NCBI GenBank assembly: GCA_016700055.1
Contig: CP064997.1
Coordinates: 1,178,001-1,242,000 of the forward strand
Reading direction: 5' to 3'
Origin: Actinomycetota bacterium
GTDB lineage: Bacteria; Actinomycetota; Acidimicrobiia; Acidimicrobiales; Ilumatobacteraceae
DNA: 64,000 bases
Shown: piece after piece, positions 24,769-34,381 of the stretch
Layout of the letters: every line of letters begins with the position of its first letter
How positions within the stretch are numbered: position 1 is the first letter of the stretch
Made by a program: the position numbers and the translations under genes
Notes under the pieces: generated by a model
Databases searched by the model: none
Told to the model about the DNA's origin: nothing
Seen by the model: only the letters and a program-made list of their open reading frames with translations

Positions 24769-25227
24769 TTGGCGGTGTACCTGGTACGCCACGCGAAGGC
24801 AGGCAGTCGCCAGGCGTGGAAGGGCGACGACGCGCTGCGACCGTTGTCGGCTCCGGGCTGGGAGCAATCCCGCGCCCTCGGCAAGCGGATCGCGAAGCTG
24901 CAGCCCACCCGGTTGGTGTCGAGCCCCTACGTGCGCTGCGTGCAGACGCTCGAGCCGCTCGCCAATGGGTGCGGCCTGCAGGTGACCGTCGACGACCGCC
25001 TCGGCGAGGGCAGCTCGGCGGGGGCCGCGCACGACCTGCTGTTCGAGGTGCCCGACCGCGCCGTGCTCTGCAGCCACGGCGACGTGATCCCCGACTTGAT
25101 CGGCGCCCTCCAGCGCATGGGAACCGCCATCGCCACCGCGCCCGACTGGCGCAAGGCCACCGTGTGGGTGTTGGAGCGCAGCCGCGACGCGGTGATCAGC
25201 GCGACCGTCTGGCCCCCGCCCCAGTAG
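24769..25227 (+). CDS. Histidine phosphatase family protein (SixA-like)
   Basis: 152 residues. VYLVRHAKAGSRQAWKGDD is the catalytic RHA motif, RLVSSPYVRCVQTLEPLA the second and VLCSHGDVIPDLI the third His. Short size and RHAKAG resemble SixA and the C-terminal phosphatase of actinobacterial MutT1. TTG start at 24769, or GTG 24775. It follows DUF4328 by four bases; its last 32 bases overlap the convergent CcmI-like gene. Confidence 0.88.
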   Translation: MAVYLVRHAKAGSRQAWKGDDALRPLSAPGWEQSRALGKRIAKLQPTRLVSSPYVRCVQTLEPLANGCGLQVTVDDRLGEGSSAGAAHDLLFEVPDRAVLCSHGDVIPDLIGALQRMGTAIATAPDWRKATVWVLERSRDAVISATVWPPPQ

Positions 25228-25993
25228 CTGCAGCACCAGCAGCCGCCTGGGGCGCCGCGGTGCCCTCGCTCAGCGCCTCGTCGATCTGCTCGGACATCGT
25301 GGCCACCAGGTCGGCCACGTCGGCAGGGGGGTTCGCGTCGAGGCAGGCCTCGATCTCGGGCTTGGCCGACTCCGCGTCGCCGGCGAAGCGGAAGAGCGAG
25401 ATGCCGAGGAAGCAGTGCGCGTCGGCGTACGTCGGATCCGACAGCGTCACCTGGCGCAGCAACACCAGGCCGGACTGGAACCGCTCCGCCTGGAGCTGGT
25501 CGTCCTCTTCCTGCACGGCCGAGAGCACGCTCAGCCAGCCGAGGTACGTGAGCGCCTCGGCGTTGTCGGGTTCCAGGTCGAGCACCTGGGCGTACAGGTC
25601 GAGTGCCGGCGACGGATCGGCGGGGTTCAGCTGGGCCCGCGCGTCGCTCAGCAGCTCGCTGACGCTGCGCTCGCCGCCAGCGGACCCGCCGGGCAAGCGC
25701 TCGCCGGACTGCCGGGCGACGAACACGCCGGCCGCCGCGGCGAACACGACCACCGCCGTAACCCATGCGGCGACGACGCCCCACCGGCGCCGGCGAAGTG
25801 GCGCCGGCGCGGGTGCGTGGCCGGCGTCGAGCTCGCGCAGCACCGCCGCGGCGCGGGCGGTGTAACCCTCCTTCAGCGACTCGTAGTCGTGGTCGTCGAC
25901 GTCGCCCGCGTCGCGCTCGATCTCCAGGTCGCGCAGCGAATCGAGCAGGAACCGCCGCTCGGTCTCGAGCTCGGTGAGCCGATCCGGGTTCAC
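25196..25993 (-). CDS. ccmI: CcmI/CycH-like TPR cytochrome c biogenesis protein
   Basis: 265 residues. The N-terminal part LETERRFLLDSLRDLEIERDAGDVDDHDYESLK is typical of proteins encoded after ccmH, followed by one membrane span (about residues 73-95) and TPR repeats (LDLYAQVLDLEPDNAEALTYLG, DPTYADAHCFLG). CcmI presents apocytochrome to the haem ligase. GTG at 25993 overlaps ccmH by four bases. Last gene of the ccm run. Confidence 0.82.
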   Translation of the reverse strand: MNPDRLTELETERRFLLDSLRDLEIERDAGDVDDHDYESLKEGYTARAAAVLRELDAGHAPAPAPLRRRRWGVVAAWVTAVVVFAAAAGVFVARQSGERLPGGSAGGERSVSELLSDARAQLNPADPSPALDLYAQVLDLEPDNAEALTYLGWLSVLSAVQEEDDQLQAERFQSGLVLLRQVTLSDPTYADAHCFLGISLFRFAGDAESAKPEIEACLDANPPADVADLVATMSEQIDEALSEGTAAPQAAAGAAATGAGARRSR

Positions 25994-26511
25994 GTCGTGG
26001 CCGTCTTCGTCTCTTCGGGCTGCGCGCCGTCCTCTCGCAACGCCTCAGCGACGAGCGCTCGGTCGGCGTCGGTGGCGGACAACGAGAGCTGCTCACGCCA
26101 GCGGCGGAAAGCCACCACCAGCCCGGCCACGGCAACCACCACGACGGCGACGGGCAGCACCCAGATCAACGCGTCGAGCCCGCTCGACTTCGGCACGAGC
26201 AGCACTGCGGCACCGAAGCGCTCCTCCAGTTCGGCGACGATCTCGTCGTCGCTCAGCTGGCCGGCCGACACCTGCCGGGCGATCTCCCGGCGGATGTTCT
26301 CCGACGCCGACGCCCGGCTCTCGAACACGCTCTCGCCGTCGCACGTCGGGCAGGCGAGGCGCCGCGAGACGGCGTCGATCCGGTCCTGCGCGGTCTGCAG
26401 GCCGCCGTCACGGGTTGCGCCGACGGCGAGCAGCGCCACCGCGACCAGCACGAGGGCGACCCACCCCGGCCAGGACTTGAGGCCGCGGTTGAGCCGGCGC
26501 GCGCCGCTCAT
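25990..26511 (-). CDS. ccmH: Cytochrome c maturation protein CcmH
   Basis: 173 residues. Membrane span at about 18-33, then LACPTCDGESVFES, corresponding to the CcmH redox motif (R/L)CPxC, and a second span near 115-135 (LIWVLPVAVVVVAVAGLVVAF). CcmH reduces or holds the apocytochrome CXXCH thiols outside the membrane. Overlaps ccmG by four bases (ATGA) and ccmI by four. Confidence 0.93.
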   Translation of the reverse strand: MSGARRLNRGLKSWPGWVALVLVAVALLAVGATRDGGLQTAQDRIDAVSRRLACPTCDGESVFESRASASENIRREIARQVSAGQLSDDEIVAELEERFGAAVLLVPKSSGLDALIWVLPVAVVVVAVAGLVVAFRRWREQLSLSATDADRALVAEALREDGAQPEETKTATT

Positions 26512-27125
26512 GGCGAGCCCGCCGCGCGCAGTTGCTCCAGCGTCGCCGCCAGCCCGTCTGCTGAGACCTGTCCGGTGAACCGGGCGACGACGACTCCGGT
26601 CGGGCTGACCACCCAGGTCTCGGGCACCTTCGCCACACCGAAGGCCACGGCGATCGTGCCGTCGTCGTCGTGGACGATCGGCCAGGTGATGCCGTTGTCC
26701 GCGAAGAAGTCGCGCACCGCCTCGTCGCTGTCGTCGTTGACGATGGTGTAGAGCTCCGCCGCGTCCACCCCGAGATCTGCCTGGGCCTCGGCGAACGCGA
26801 GCAGCTCGGGGTGCTCACGCACACAGGGCACGCACGTCGAGTTGAAGAAGTTGAGCACCACCCACGAGCCCCGGCGACGGCCGAGGTCGAACGCGTCGCC
26901 GTCGAACGTCGTGCTCACCACGGCCGGCGCCGCGCGGCCGACGAGCGGGGACTCGGCGGTGTCGTCGGTGCCGCCCTTCGCGCCGGCGAGGACGACGATG
27001 AGGCCGGCGAGCACCACGACGAGGCCGAGCGCGACGAAGGGCGCGACGCGCCGCCGCGGACGCCCGGCGTCGAGAGCACCGTCCTGGACCGCCACCTCGT
27101 CCTCAACCACCTCGTCGTCAGCCAC
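26508..27125 (-). CDS. ccmG: Thiol:disulfide oxidoreductase CcmG/DsbE (TlpA-like)
   Basis: 205 residues. A signal anchor (VALGLVVVLAGLIVVLAG) leads to an extracytoplasmic thioredoxin fold with VVLNFFNSTCVPCVREHPEL (active site CVPC) and VAKVPETWVV carrying the cis-Pro. It keeps haem-binding thiols reduced during cytochrome c maturation. GTG at 27125 overlaps the repaired ccmF end by eight bases. Confidence 0.94.
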   Translation of the reverse strand: MADDEVVEDEVAVQDGALDAGRPRRRVAPFVALGLVVVLAGLIVVLAGAKGGTDDTAESPLVGRAAPAVVSTTFDGDAFDLGRRRGSWVVLNFFNSTCVPCVREHPELLAFAEAQADLGVDAAELYTIVNDDSDEAVRDFFADNGITWPIVHDDDGTIAVAFGVAKVPETWVVSPTGVVVARFTGQVSADGLAATLEQLRAAGSP

Positions 27126-29113
27126 CGCTCACCGCCTCGGCAGGCTCGGGTGCGGCGACGGGTTCTGGCACAGGGGCCGACACCGGGTCGGTGGGCAGCC
27201 GCCGGCGGCGGCCGGGGAACGCCGCGAGCACCGTGCCGACGACCATCGTCGCGCCGCCGATCCAGAGCCACATCACGAGCGGTTTGACGAACACCTTGAT
27301 CCGTGCCTCGTCGCTGTCGGGCTGGGGCGAACCCTCGAGCGTGAGGTACAGGTCCTTGGTGAACGTGCTGCGCACGCTGGGGTGCCGACGTCCATGCCCT
27401 GGTTCAAGAACTTGTGGCGGCTCGGCTCGTACACGCGCTCGCCGTCGATCAACACGCCGGCGCTGATCGTGGCCGATCGCTCGTCGCTCGAGGTGGTGAA
27501 GCCGACGAACTCGAAGGTGTGGCCGGCGAACGTTGCGGGCTCGCCCTCGCGCAGCACCAGCTCTTGGCTGCGGGTGTACGACTGCGAGGCGACGAGCGCG
27601 ACGGAGATGAGGATCACCCCGATGTGCACGATCATCCCGCCGTTGGCGCGCCCGACGAGGCCCCGCCATCCCTGGCGGCGCACGGCGAGCACCACCTGGC
27701 GCAGCGCTGCTCCCGCCGCGAAGCCGGCCAGGCCGAAGCCGGCGAGGGTGAGCAGGCCGTGCGCGCCGGCGACAAGCGCACCGGCGAGCGCGGCCACGCC
27801 GCACCACGCCGGCCAGAAGAGGCGGTCACGCAACAGCTCCGCGCTCGCCTTGCGCCACGGCAGCACCGGCGCGACGGCCATCAGGAACAGCATCGTCAAG
27901 CCGAGCGGCTGGGTCATGCGGTCGAAGAACGGCTCGCCGACCACGAGCCGGCGGTCCTGGAGCGCCTCGACGACGAGCGGGAACACGGTGCCGAGCAGCA
28001 CCACGAACGCGAACGCGCTGAACAGCACGTTGTTCGCCAAGAACGCGCCCTCGCGGCTGATCGGCGAGTCGATCGCTCCCGGGGAGCGCAAACGGTCACC
28101 CCGCCACCCGATGAGCCCGACGGACACGGCGACGACGATGCCGAAGAACGTGAGCAGCCACGGGCCGATGCTGCCCTCGCTGAACGCGTGCACGCTGTTG
28201 ATCACCCCGGAGCGGGTGAGGAAGGTGCCGAGGATGGTCAACGCGAACGTGGCCACGAGCAGGCTCAGGTTCCACACCCGCAACATGCCCCGGCGCTCCT
28301 GCACGAGCACCGAGTGCAGGTAGGCGGTGGCGGTGAGCCAGGGCAAGAAGCTGGCGTTCTCGACCGGATCCCAGGCCCACACCCCGCTCCAGCCGAGCAC
28401 CTCGTAGCTCCACCAGCCGCCGAGGATGATGCCCGCGGTCAAGAAACCCCAGGCAAACAGCGTGAAGCGGCGGGTCTCGAGCAGCCATCCTCGCCCACTC
28501 GGCCCGTGACCAGGGCGGCGATGGCGAACGCGAACGGCACCGTGAACCCGACGTAGCCGAGGTACAGGATCGGCGGGTGGAACAGCACGAGGACGTGGTT
28601 CTGCAGCAACGGGTTCGGCCCCGGGCCGTCGGTGACCCCTGCGGGTCCGAGCGCGAACGGGTTCGCCGGGCCGAACGACAGCAGGAAGAAGAACAGGCTG
28701 ACGGCGAACATCACGACCAGCGCCCACGCCACCAGCGGGTCGTCGAGGCGATGCCGGAAGCGGTGCGCGACGACCACGGTGCACGTGGCGAGCACCAGCA
28801 CCCAGAGCAGGATCGATCCCTCCAGCGCGCTCCATGCGGCGGTGACGTTGTAGAGCCACGGGGTGTCGTGAGAGCCGACCTGCTGCACGTACGCGAGCGA
28901 GAAGTCGCGGGTGATCAACGCCCTCTGCATCACCGCGAAGCCCCCGACGGCGGCGGCGAGCGCCAGCCAGGCGTAGTTCGGCGCGCTGCGCAGCAGCTTG
29001 GAGTCGCGCTTCACGATGCCGAGCACGGTGGCGAAGGCCCCGAAGGCCACCGCCAGCACGCCGATGCCGATCGCCCCGCGCCCGAGGGCGGCGTTCAGTC
29101 CTGCTGCGAGCAT
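27118..29113 (-). CDS. ccmF: Haem lyase subunit CcmF (two frame shifts in this sequence)
   Basis: Large multispanning subunit of the CcmFH haem ligase. Three frames join into one protein: ATG 29113 to about 28489 (LLQNHVLVLFHPPILYLGYV), then 28489 to about 27380 (WAWDPVENASFLPWL, the WWD-type haem motif), then to TGA 27118 (FTKDLYLTLEGSPQPDS). Each break needs one inserted base in a short G/C run (28489: GGG to GG; 27380: CCCCC to CCCC). Repaired length is 1998 bases, 665 residues, normal for CcmF. The start overlaps ccmE by 19 bases. Confidence 0.9.
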
Positions 29114-29577
29114 GCGGGCGACCCGGGGTTGGTGCCGACGCGGTCGGGGTTCGACTCGGAGTACTCGTTGGAGTGCTTGACCTCGATCCGGTCCCCGTCG
29201 AACACCCCGTCGTCGCCGAGCCGGCCGTGCACGACCACGGCGATGCACTCCTGGAAGATCCCCCCGGGGTCGCCTTGATAGCGCACAGGCAGGCTGGCGC
29301 CGTTGAACGACATCGTGAACTCGGTGACCACGCCGTCTTCGGTGAGCGAGCCCTCGTCGACGACGCCCTGCACGCGCAGGCGCCTGGCGTCGTCGCACTT
29401 GTCGACGACGCCGATCTCGTCGACGTTGCAGTAGTAGTCGATCGCCGACGTGAGGAACTGGGTGACGACCACCCCGCCGGCGACGACGACGAGCACCAAC
29501 AGGAGCATCGCCAGCCAGTTGCGCCGCTTGCGGGCGCCGGGGCGCACCTCGGGCGCGCTGCGCGGGCTCAGGTCCAC
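29095..29577 (-). CDS. ccmE: Cytochrome c maturation haem chaperone CcmE
   Basis: 160 residues. A signal anchor (about 19-42) precedes the beta-barrel: LRVQGVVDEGSL, TMSFNGASLPVRYQGDPGGIFQEC and VVVHGRLGDDGVF. VKHSNEYSESN contains the His that binds haem covalently, spaced as in the canonical KHxxxY. GTG at 29577 overlaps ccmD by 10 bases. Confidence 0.93.
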   Translation of the reverse strand: MDLSPRSAPEVRPGARKRRNWLAMLLLVLVVVAGGVVVTQFLTSAIDYYCNVDEIGVVDKCDDARRLRVQGVVDEGSLTEDGVVTEFTMSFNGASLPVRYQGDPGGIFQECIAVVVHGRLGDDGVFDGDRIEVKHSNEYSESNPDRVGTNPGSPACSQQD

Positions 29578-29702
29578 GGCAGTTCCTCGTCGCCGAGTTG
29601 CTCGACCAGGCGCCGGCCGCGGCGCAGCACGGCCCAGGCGAAAGCACCTACGCCGCCGAGGGTGACGACGTAGCTCGCGATGATGAATCCGGCGTGGTCC
29701 AT
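29568..29702 (-). CDS. ccmD: CcmD-like small membrane protein
   Basis: 44 residues, MDHAGFIIASYVVTLGGVG start, one membrane span and a basic tail RRGRRLVEQLGD, the size and layout of CcmD, which helps release haem-loaded CcmE from CcmABC. Its ATG overlaps the repaired ccmC stop (TGATG). Confidence 0.85.
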   Translation of the reverse strand: MDHAGFIIASYVVTLGGVGAFAWAVLRRGRRLVEQLGDEELPWT

Positions 29703-30477
29703 CAGAGAGCCCCTTCCCCGCGACGCTGCTCGAGCGCGATGTCGAGGCCGTGGTCGTCGAGTGCGTCTTGCATCATCAGCACCCGCTGGCGGTGCAGCAC
29801 GAGCCACACGTACAGCAAGCGTGAACGCGACCACGCCGATGAGCAGCGTGAACAGCATCAGCCCGTCCATCTGGACGTCGCCACCGCTGTCGAGCACCGA
29901 CGCCTCTTGGTGCAGCGAGTTCCACAGCTCCACGGAGAGGTGCACGAGGGGGATCTGCAGCACGGCCAGCAGGGCGAGCACCGCGCTGCGCCGCGCGCGC
30001 TGGTCGTGGGAGCCGCCGAGCCCGCGCACCGCCAGGTAGCCGACGTAGGTGACGAACAAGAACGCTGTCGTGGTGAGGCGCGTCCCAGGTCCAGAACGTG
30101 CCCCAGGTGATGCGGCCCCACAGGCTGCCGGTCACGAGCGTGATCGCCATGAACAGCACACCTACCTCGGCCGAGGCCGCCGCTAGGCGGTCCCAGGTGA
30201 GCGAGCGGGTGCGCCGCCAGAGGTAGGCCGCCGACGACACCGCGGTGACGACGAAAGCCAGGTACGCGAGCCATGCCGACGGCACGTGCACGTACAGGAT
30301 CCGCACGCTCTCGCCCTGCACCGCGTCCTCGGGGGAGATCACCAGCCCGAACAGCACGAGCCAGACGATGCCGAGGATCACCGCCACCCCGAGCACCCGG
30401 GTGGCGCGTGTTCCCGTGCCGCGGTTCGCGCTTGCCTCGCTAGGGCTGCGCGTCGGCTGGCTGGCGGTCAGGGCCAT
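29702..30477 (-). CDS. ccmC: Haem exporter protein CcmC (two frame shifts in this sequence)
   Basis: Haem-handling membrane protein of the CcmABC complex. The ATG at 30477 frame runs through RILYVHVPSAWLAYLAFVV and WGRITWGTFWTWD. The conserved DARLTTTAFLF then needs two extra bases near 30078 (GCGCGC read as GCGC). The final segment switches again near 29818, where one extra base must be removed to give TLLYVWLVLHRQRVLMMQDA. Repaired length 777 bases, 258 residues, stop overlapping ccmD. The double frame break is more likely sequencing error than decay, since every other ccm gene is present. Confidence 0.88.
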
Positions 30478-30536
30478 CGAGTCGCTTCCTTCGGGGTCTC
30501 GGAGATGTTGGGGGTCTCGGGGGCGGTTCGACTTCG

Positions 30537-31214
30537 TCACTCCTCGATCAGCGGTCCGAACGCCACCACGCCGCCGACACCGAAGACGGCGGCGAAGACG
30601 GCGAGCAGGCCCACCCAGGGCCAGCCCTCCGACGCCGTCGCTCCTGCGGTGCCGAGCGCCGATTCGGTCGCCCGGGTCGCCCCGATGAGCACGGGCGCCA
30701 CCACCGGCAACAGCAGCAGGGGGAGCAGTGTCTCCCGACCACGGGCACCGGCAGCGAGGCCGCCGTAGAGCGTACCGACGCTTGCCAGCCCACAGGTCGC
30801 GGCCAGCATCGTCGTGACCAAGAGCACCACCCCGGCGCCGCGCACCTCGGCCCGGTAGAGCACGACCGCGGCCGCGACGAGGACCGCCTCCAGCACCACC
30901 AGCTGGAGGGCCAGTGCGATCGCCTTGCCGGCGAATATGCCCGCCGGTTCGACGCCGGCCACGCGCAGTGCATCCATCGCCCCGTCGGCGGCCTCCACCG
31001 CGAACGCCCGTTGGACGACGACGAGCAAGCTGAACGTCGTCGCCAGCCACACCAGCCCGGGCGCGACGCGCTCCAGGACAGCGTCGGAGTCGAGCGCGAA
31101 GGCGAACATCACCATCACCAGCGCGGCGAACGGCAGCACCTGGTTGGTGACGGCGCGGCTGCGCCACTCGGCCCGGAGGTCCTTCGCGGCCACCAGTCGG
31201 GCCACCCGCCACAT
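30537..31214 (-). CDS. ccmB: Haem exporter protein CcmB
   Basis: 225 residues with six hydrophobic segments. RVARLVAAKDLRAEWRSR is the family's N-terminal pattern, followed by LVWLATTFSLLVVVQRAFAVE and LLPLLLLPVVAPVLIGATRA. CcmB is the membrane part of the CcmAB ABC transporter that drives release of CcmE. ATG at 31214 overlaps the ccmA stop by one base (TGATG). Confidence 0.94.
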   Translation of the reverse strand: MWRVARLVAAKDLRAEWRSRAVTNQVLPFAALVMVMFAFALDSDAVLERVAPGLVWLATTFSLLVVVQRAFAVEAADGAMDALRVAGVEPAGIFAGKAIALALQLVVLEAVLVAAAVVLYRAEVRGAGVVLLVTTMLAATCGLASVGTLYGGLAAGARGRETLLPLLLLPVVAPVLIGATRATESALGTAGATASEGWPWVGLLAVFAAVFGVGGVVAFGPLIEE

Positions 31215-31886
31215 CAGGCGTCGGCCCCGAGCTCGATCGCCTGGCCGTTGACGACCTCGACGACGCGGCTGGCGAGCGCGCCGGCGCGCTCCAACTCGTG
31301 GCTGGCGACGAGCACCGTCGCCCCCGCCGCAGCCGCGGCCCGCACGGTCGCGTCGAGCTCGTCGCGGCCGCGGGCGTCGAGCCCCGCGTGGGGCTCGTCG
31401 AGCAGCCACAGCTCGGCTCGCCGGGCGACGAGGCAGGCCAAGGCCGTACGCCGCTTCTGCCCGGCGGAGAGCCGGCCCACCGGCACCGACGCGAGCCGCC
31501 CGGACAGGCCGACGCGCTCCAGCGCGGCGGCCACCTCGTCGCGCGACGCTCCCGCCAGCGCCGCCCAGAAGCGGACGTTCTCGGTGACTGTCAGGTCGGC
31601 GTACAGACCGTTGTGGTGGCCGAGCAAGCCGACGCGAGGGCGCACCGCGGCCCGGTCGCGGGTGAGGTCGACGCCGAGCACTCTCGCTTCCCCACGCGCT
31701 ATCGGCACCAGTCCTGCGCAGAGCCGCAGCAAGGTCGTCTTGCCCGCCCCGTTCGGCCCACGCAGCAGCAGGATCTCGCCACGCGCGACGTGCAGAGTCA
31801 CGCCGGCCAGCGCCGGGAAGCTGCCGAGCACGACCACGGCATCGCACAGGCGCGATGACGCTCTCGGGCGCTGGTGCTCGTTCCAT
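31214..31886 (-). CDS. ccmA: Haem exporter ATPase CcmA (possible frame shift near the start)
   Basis: ABC ATPase. LLLRGPNGAGKTTLLRL is Walker A, VGRLSAGQKRRTALACL the signature motif, LWLLDEPHAGLDARG Walker B and VLVASHE the H-loop. The clean frame starts at GTG 31837 (207 residues) but lacks the usual first strand. In the same frame upstream, RLCDAVVVLGSFPALAG resembles the family N-terminus without any start codon. An ATG at 31886 in another frame would supply it if two bases (GC in a GCGCGC run) were lost near 31850; the repaired gene is then exactly 225 codons. Start therefore uncertain. Confidence 0.88.
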
Positions 31887-31985
31887 GGGTCGCCGCGACG
31901 CTACCGAGCACCCCGCGCGCCGCTGCCGTGCCAGAACGGCGACGGCCGCAGACGGCGGCGACGCCAACCACTGCGGGCTCCCCGC

Positions 31986-31991
31986 TAACTT
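31986..31991 (+). promoter_or_regulatory. -10 element TAACTT of the sortase gene
   Basis: TAACTT ends 6 bases before GTG 31998 with no ribosome site; probable leaderless start. Confidence 0.45.
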
Positions 31992-31997
31992 CCGCTC

Positions 31998-33279
31998 GTG
32001 GACGAGAGCGGGACGCCGAACGATCCGCCTGCTCTCGAACGATTGAGAGGCCTCGACCCGCCCTCGAAGCCCGCACCCCGCGTGTCGCGCTGGGACCGGC
32101 CGAAGCAGCCGAAGGACTGGCGGTGGTGGGTCGGCGGCATCGGCAAGGCGCTGATCGTCCTCGGGTTGATGATCTTCGCCTTCGTCGGCTACCAGCTCTG
32201 GGGCACCGGCATCGAGGAGTCCCAGGCGCAGAACCGGTTGGAAGACCAGTTCGCCGAGCTGAGCGCGTCGCTCAGCACGGATCCCACCGGGACGAGCACC
32301 GTCCCGCCGACGACCGTCACCACCACCCCGAACAGCGCCTCGTCGACGACCTCGTCGACGACCACCTCGACCACGACCGCACCGGTCGCGCCATCGTCGA
32401 GGGCGACCCGGTGGCGATCGTCGACATCCCCCGCATCGGGCTGCGCAAGTTCGTCGTCGCCGGGGTGGAGCCCGCCGACCTGAAGAAGGGCCCCGGCCAC
32501 TACCCCTCCACGGTGATGCCCGGCGAGCGCGGCAACGCGGGCATCGCCGGGCACCGCACCACCTTCGGTTCACCCTTCCGCCAACTCGACGAGCTCGAAC
32601 CCGGCGACGAGATCAGCGTCACCGTGCTGACCGGCGAGACGTTCGTGTACCGGGTGACGGGCTCGATCATCGTCGAGCCCTCCGACTCGTGGGTGCTCGA
32701 CACGAACGACCCCGAAGTGGCCACGCTCACGCTGACCACCTGTCACCCCGAATTCCAGGCCCGCCAGCGGCTCGTCGTCTTCGCCGAGCTCGACGTCGGC
32801 GCGTCACCGCCGATCCACGAGGGCAGGTGGTCTACGCCGACGCCGCGCCACCGGGTGAGCTCGTGGGCGAGGAGACCGCCGCGCCGAGCACGCCGAGCGC
32901 GACGGGCGCGCCGAGCCCGACCCTCGCACCCGACGCGAGCAGCGGCACCACCTCCGCACCCGACGCGTCTGATGGCCCCGACGCGACGGATCCCGTCGAC
33001 ACGGCTCCCGCCACGGAGCCGACCGACGGTGCGGGCGGTGGGGACGGATCAGGGAGCGAGGCTGACGCGTTCGACCGTGGCTGGTTCAGCGATCCGTCGG
33101 CCTGGCCGCACGTGCTCATGTGGGGCTCCGCGCTGACGGCGGTCACCGTCCTCGCCTACCTGGCCGCTCGTGCCACCCGGCGCACATGGGTGGGCCTGCT
33201 CGTCGGCGTCGCCCCGTTCGTCTTCGTCCTGTACTTCTTCTTCCAGAACGTGAACCGGTTGCTGCCGCCCAACCTCTGA
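31998..33279 (+). CDS. Class E-like sortase with C-terminal membrane anchor (two frame shifts in this sequence)
   Basis: Three frames make one protein. Residues 1-125 (GTG 31998): an acidic/basic head, one membrane span (ALIVLGLMIFAFVGYQLWG) and a Thr/Ser-rich linker. After a one-base loss near 32376 the sortase domain follows: VDIPRIGLRKFVV, GIAGHRTTFGSPFRQLD (catalytic His) and LTLTTCHPEFQARQRLVVF (catalytic Cys and Arg). After a second loss near 32824 (GGGG read as GGG) come a Pro/Ser/Thr/Asp-rich spacer and two C-terminal membrane segments. Repaired length 1284 bases, 427 residues. Sortases attach surface proteins or join pilins. No LPxTG substrate was found in the window. Divergent from ccmA. 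Confidence 0.86.
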
Positions 33280-33578
33280 CGGCGCAATGCGCCCATAATG
33301 GTGGCGCGGATGGTCCTTATTTGCCGATCTCCTCGACTTTGTCAACCTGGTAGCGCCCAGCCTGGAATCCAGCAGCATCACACAAGCCATTCGAGAATGA
33401 GCGGTGATCGACTTTGTCGTAACGGCATCGTCAGGCACTTCACCGTTCGTATCCGGGATGACCGCAAGCTGTGCCAAGCCGAACACGAACTCACCACTGA
33501 TCGATAGATCGCAAAGCCCTGTTGGGCTCGAGTTTTGTCCGTAATGAGCCGCGCAACCTCAGCGCGACTGGCCGCGGC
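33280..33578. other. Intergenic region of lower GC
   Basis: About 300 bases between sortase and echA. It is visibly more AT-rich than its surroundings (runs such as CCTTATTTGCC and GAGTTTTGTCCG) and has two copies of TCGACTTTGTC about 80 bases apart. No convincing gene, tRNA or terminator. A small open frame at 33298-33507 has no family features. Confidence 0.5.
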
Positions 33579-34308
33579 CTACTCGCCACGGAACTCCGGG
33601 CGGCGCTTCTCCATGAACGCGCGGCGGCCCTCGGCGAGGTCGGCCGAGGCCCACGCCGCCTGGCGGGCCGTCTCCACCAGGTCGTCAGGGGGCGGGCGGC
33701 GAGGGCACGCTCCATCGCCAGCTTGTGGGCGCGGATCGTCAGCGGAGCGAGGCCGCCCAGTTCGTCGGCCCAGGCGAGCGCGCGCTGCAGATCGCCGATG
33801 CGGTGCACTGCGCCCACCTCGGCCAGGTGCTCCCCGGAGTACGTCTGCGCGGCCAGCAGCATCGCCCTCGCGACGCTCGCCCCCATCTCCTGTACGAGGC
33901 GCTGCACCGTCCAGGCGTCGACCGCCAGACCGAGCCGCGCGGCCGGGATGCCGAACTGGCTGGGAGCCGTGGCCACACGCAGATCACACGCGATCGCGAG
34001 CTGCGTGCCCGCGCCGAGCGCGGCGCCCTCGACGGCGGCGATCGTCACGAACGGCAGCTCGCCGAAGCCGGTCAGCACCTCGGCGAGCGTGGCCACGAAG
34101 TCGTCGCTCTCGACGTCGGCGAGGTCTGCCCCGGCACAGAACGCGGGCGGCGCACCAGTCACACGAGCACCCTCGCCTGGCCGGAGAGCGCGGCGCGCTG
34201 GGCGTCGCGCAGCGCGACGAGGGTGGCGAGGTCGACGGCGTTGCGCCGGTCCGGGCGGTCGATCGTGACGAGCATCGTCCGCTCTCGCCACTCGGTGCGC
34301 ACCGTCAT
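33579..34308 (-). CDS. Enoyl-CoA hydratase/isomerase family protein (two frame shifts in this sequence)
   Basis: Crotonase fold. ATG 34308 gives MTVRTEWRERTMLVTIDRPD, RRNAVDLATL; a lost G near 34161 ends that frame at VLV. The next frame gives TGAPPAFCAGADLADVE (oxyanion hole), VEGAALGAGTQLAIACDLRVA and FGIPAARLGLAVD. A lost C near 33690 hides the usual tail AFMEKRRPEFRGE, which ends at TAG 33579. Repaired gene 732 bases, 243 residues. A TACCGT -10-like element lies 7 bases before the ATG. Substrate unknown; related to the copy at 46681. Confidence 0.88.
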
Positions 34309-34381
34309 CGGGCCGACGGTAGCCGCGCCGTGACCGGCGCCGACTGGCTCGCGCCCACTCCGGAGCGGTCATCGTGTCCGG

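Noticed and set aside
27118..30477. ccmF and ccmC as pseudogenes
   Set aside because: Breaks are single-base or GC-dinucleotide events; both sides stay conserved and repaired lengths and overlaps are exact. Error is more likely, though not proven.
33298..33507. Small 69-codon open frame in the sortase-echA gap
   Set aside because: No ribosome site, no -10 at the usual distance, no membrane or domain pattern, and it overlaps nothing conserved.
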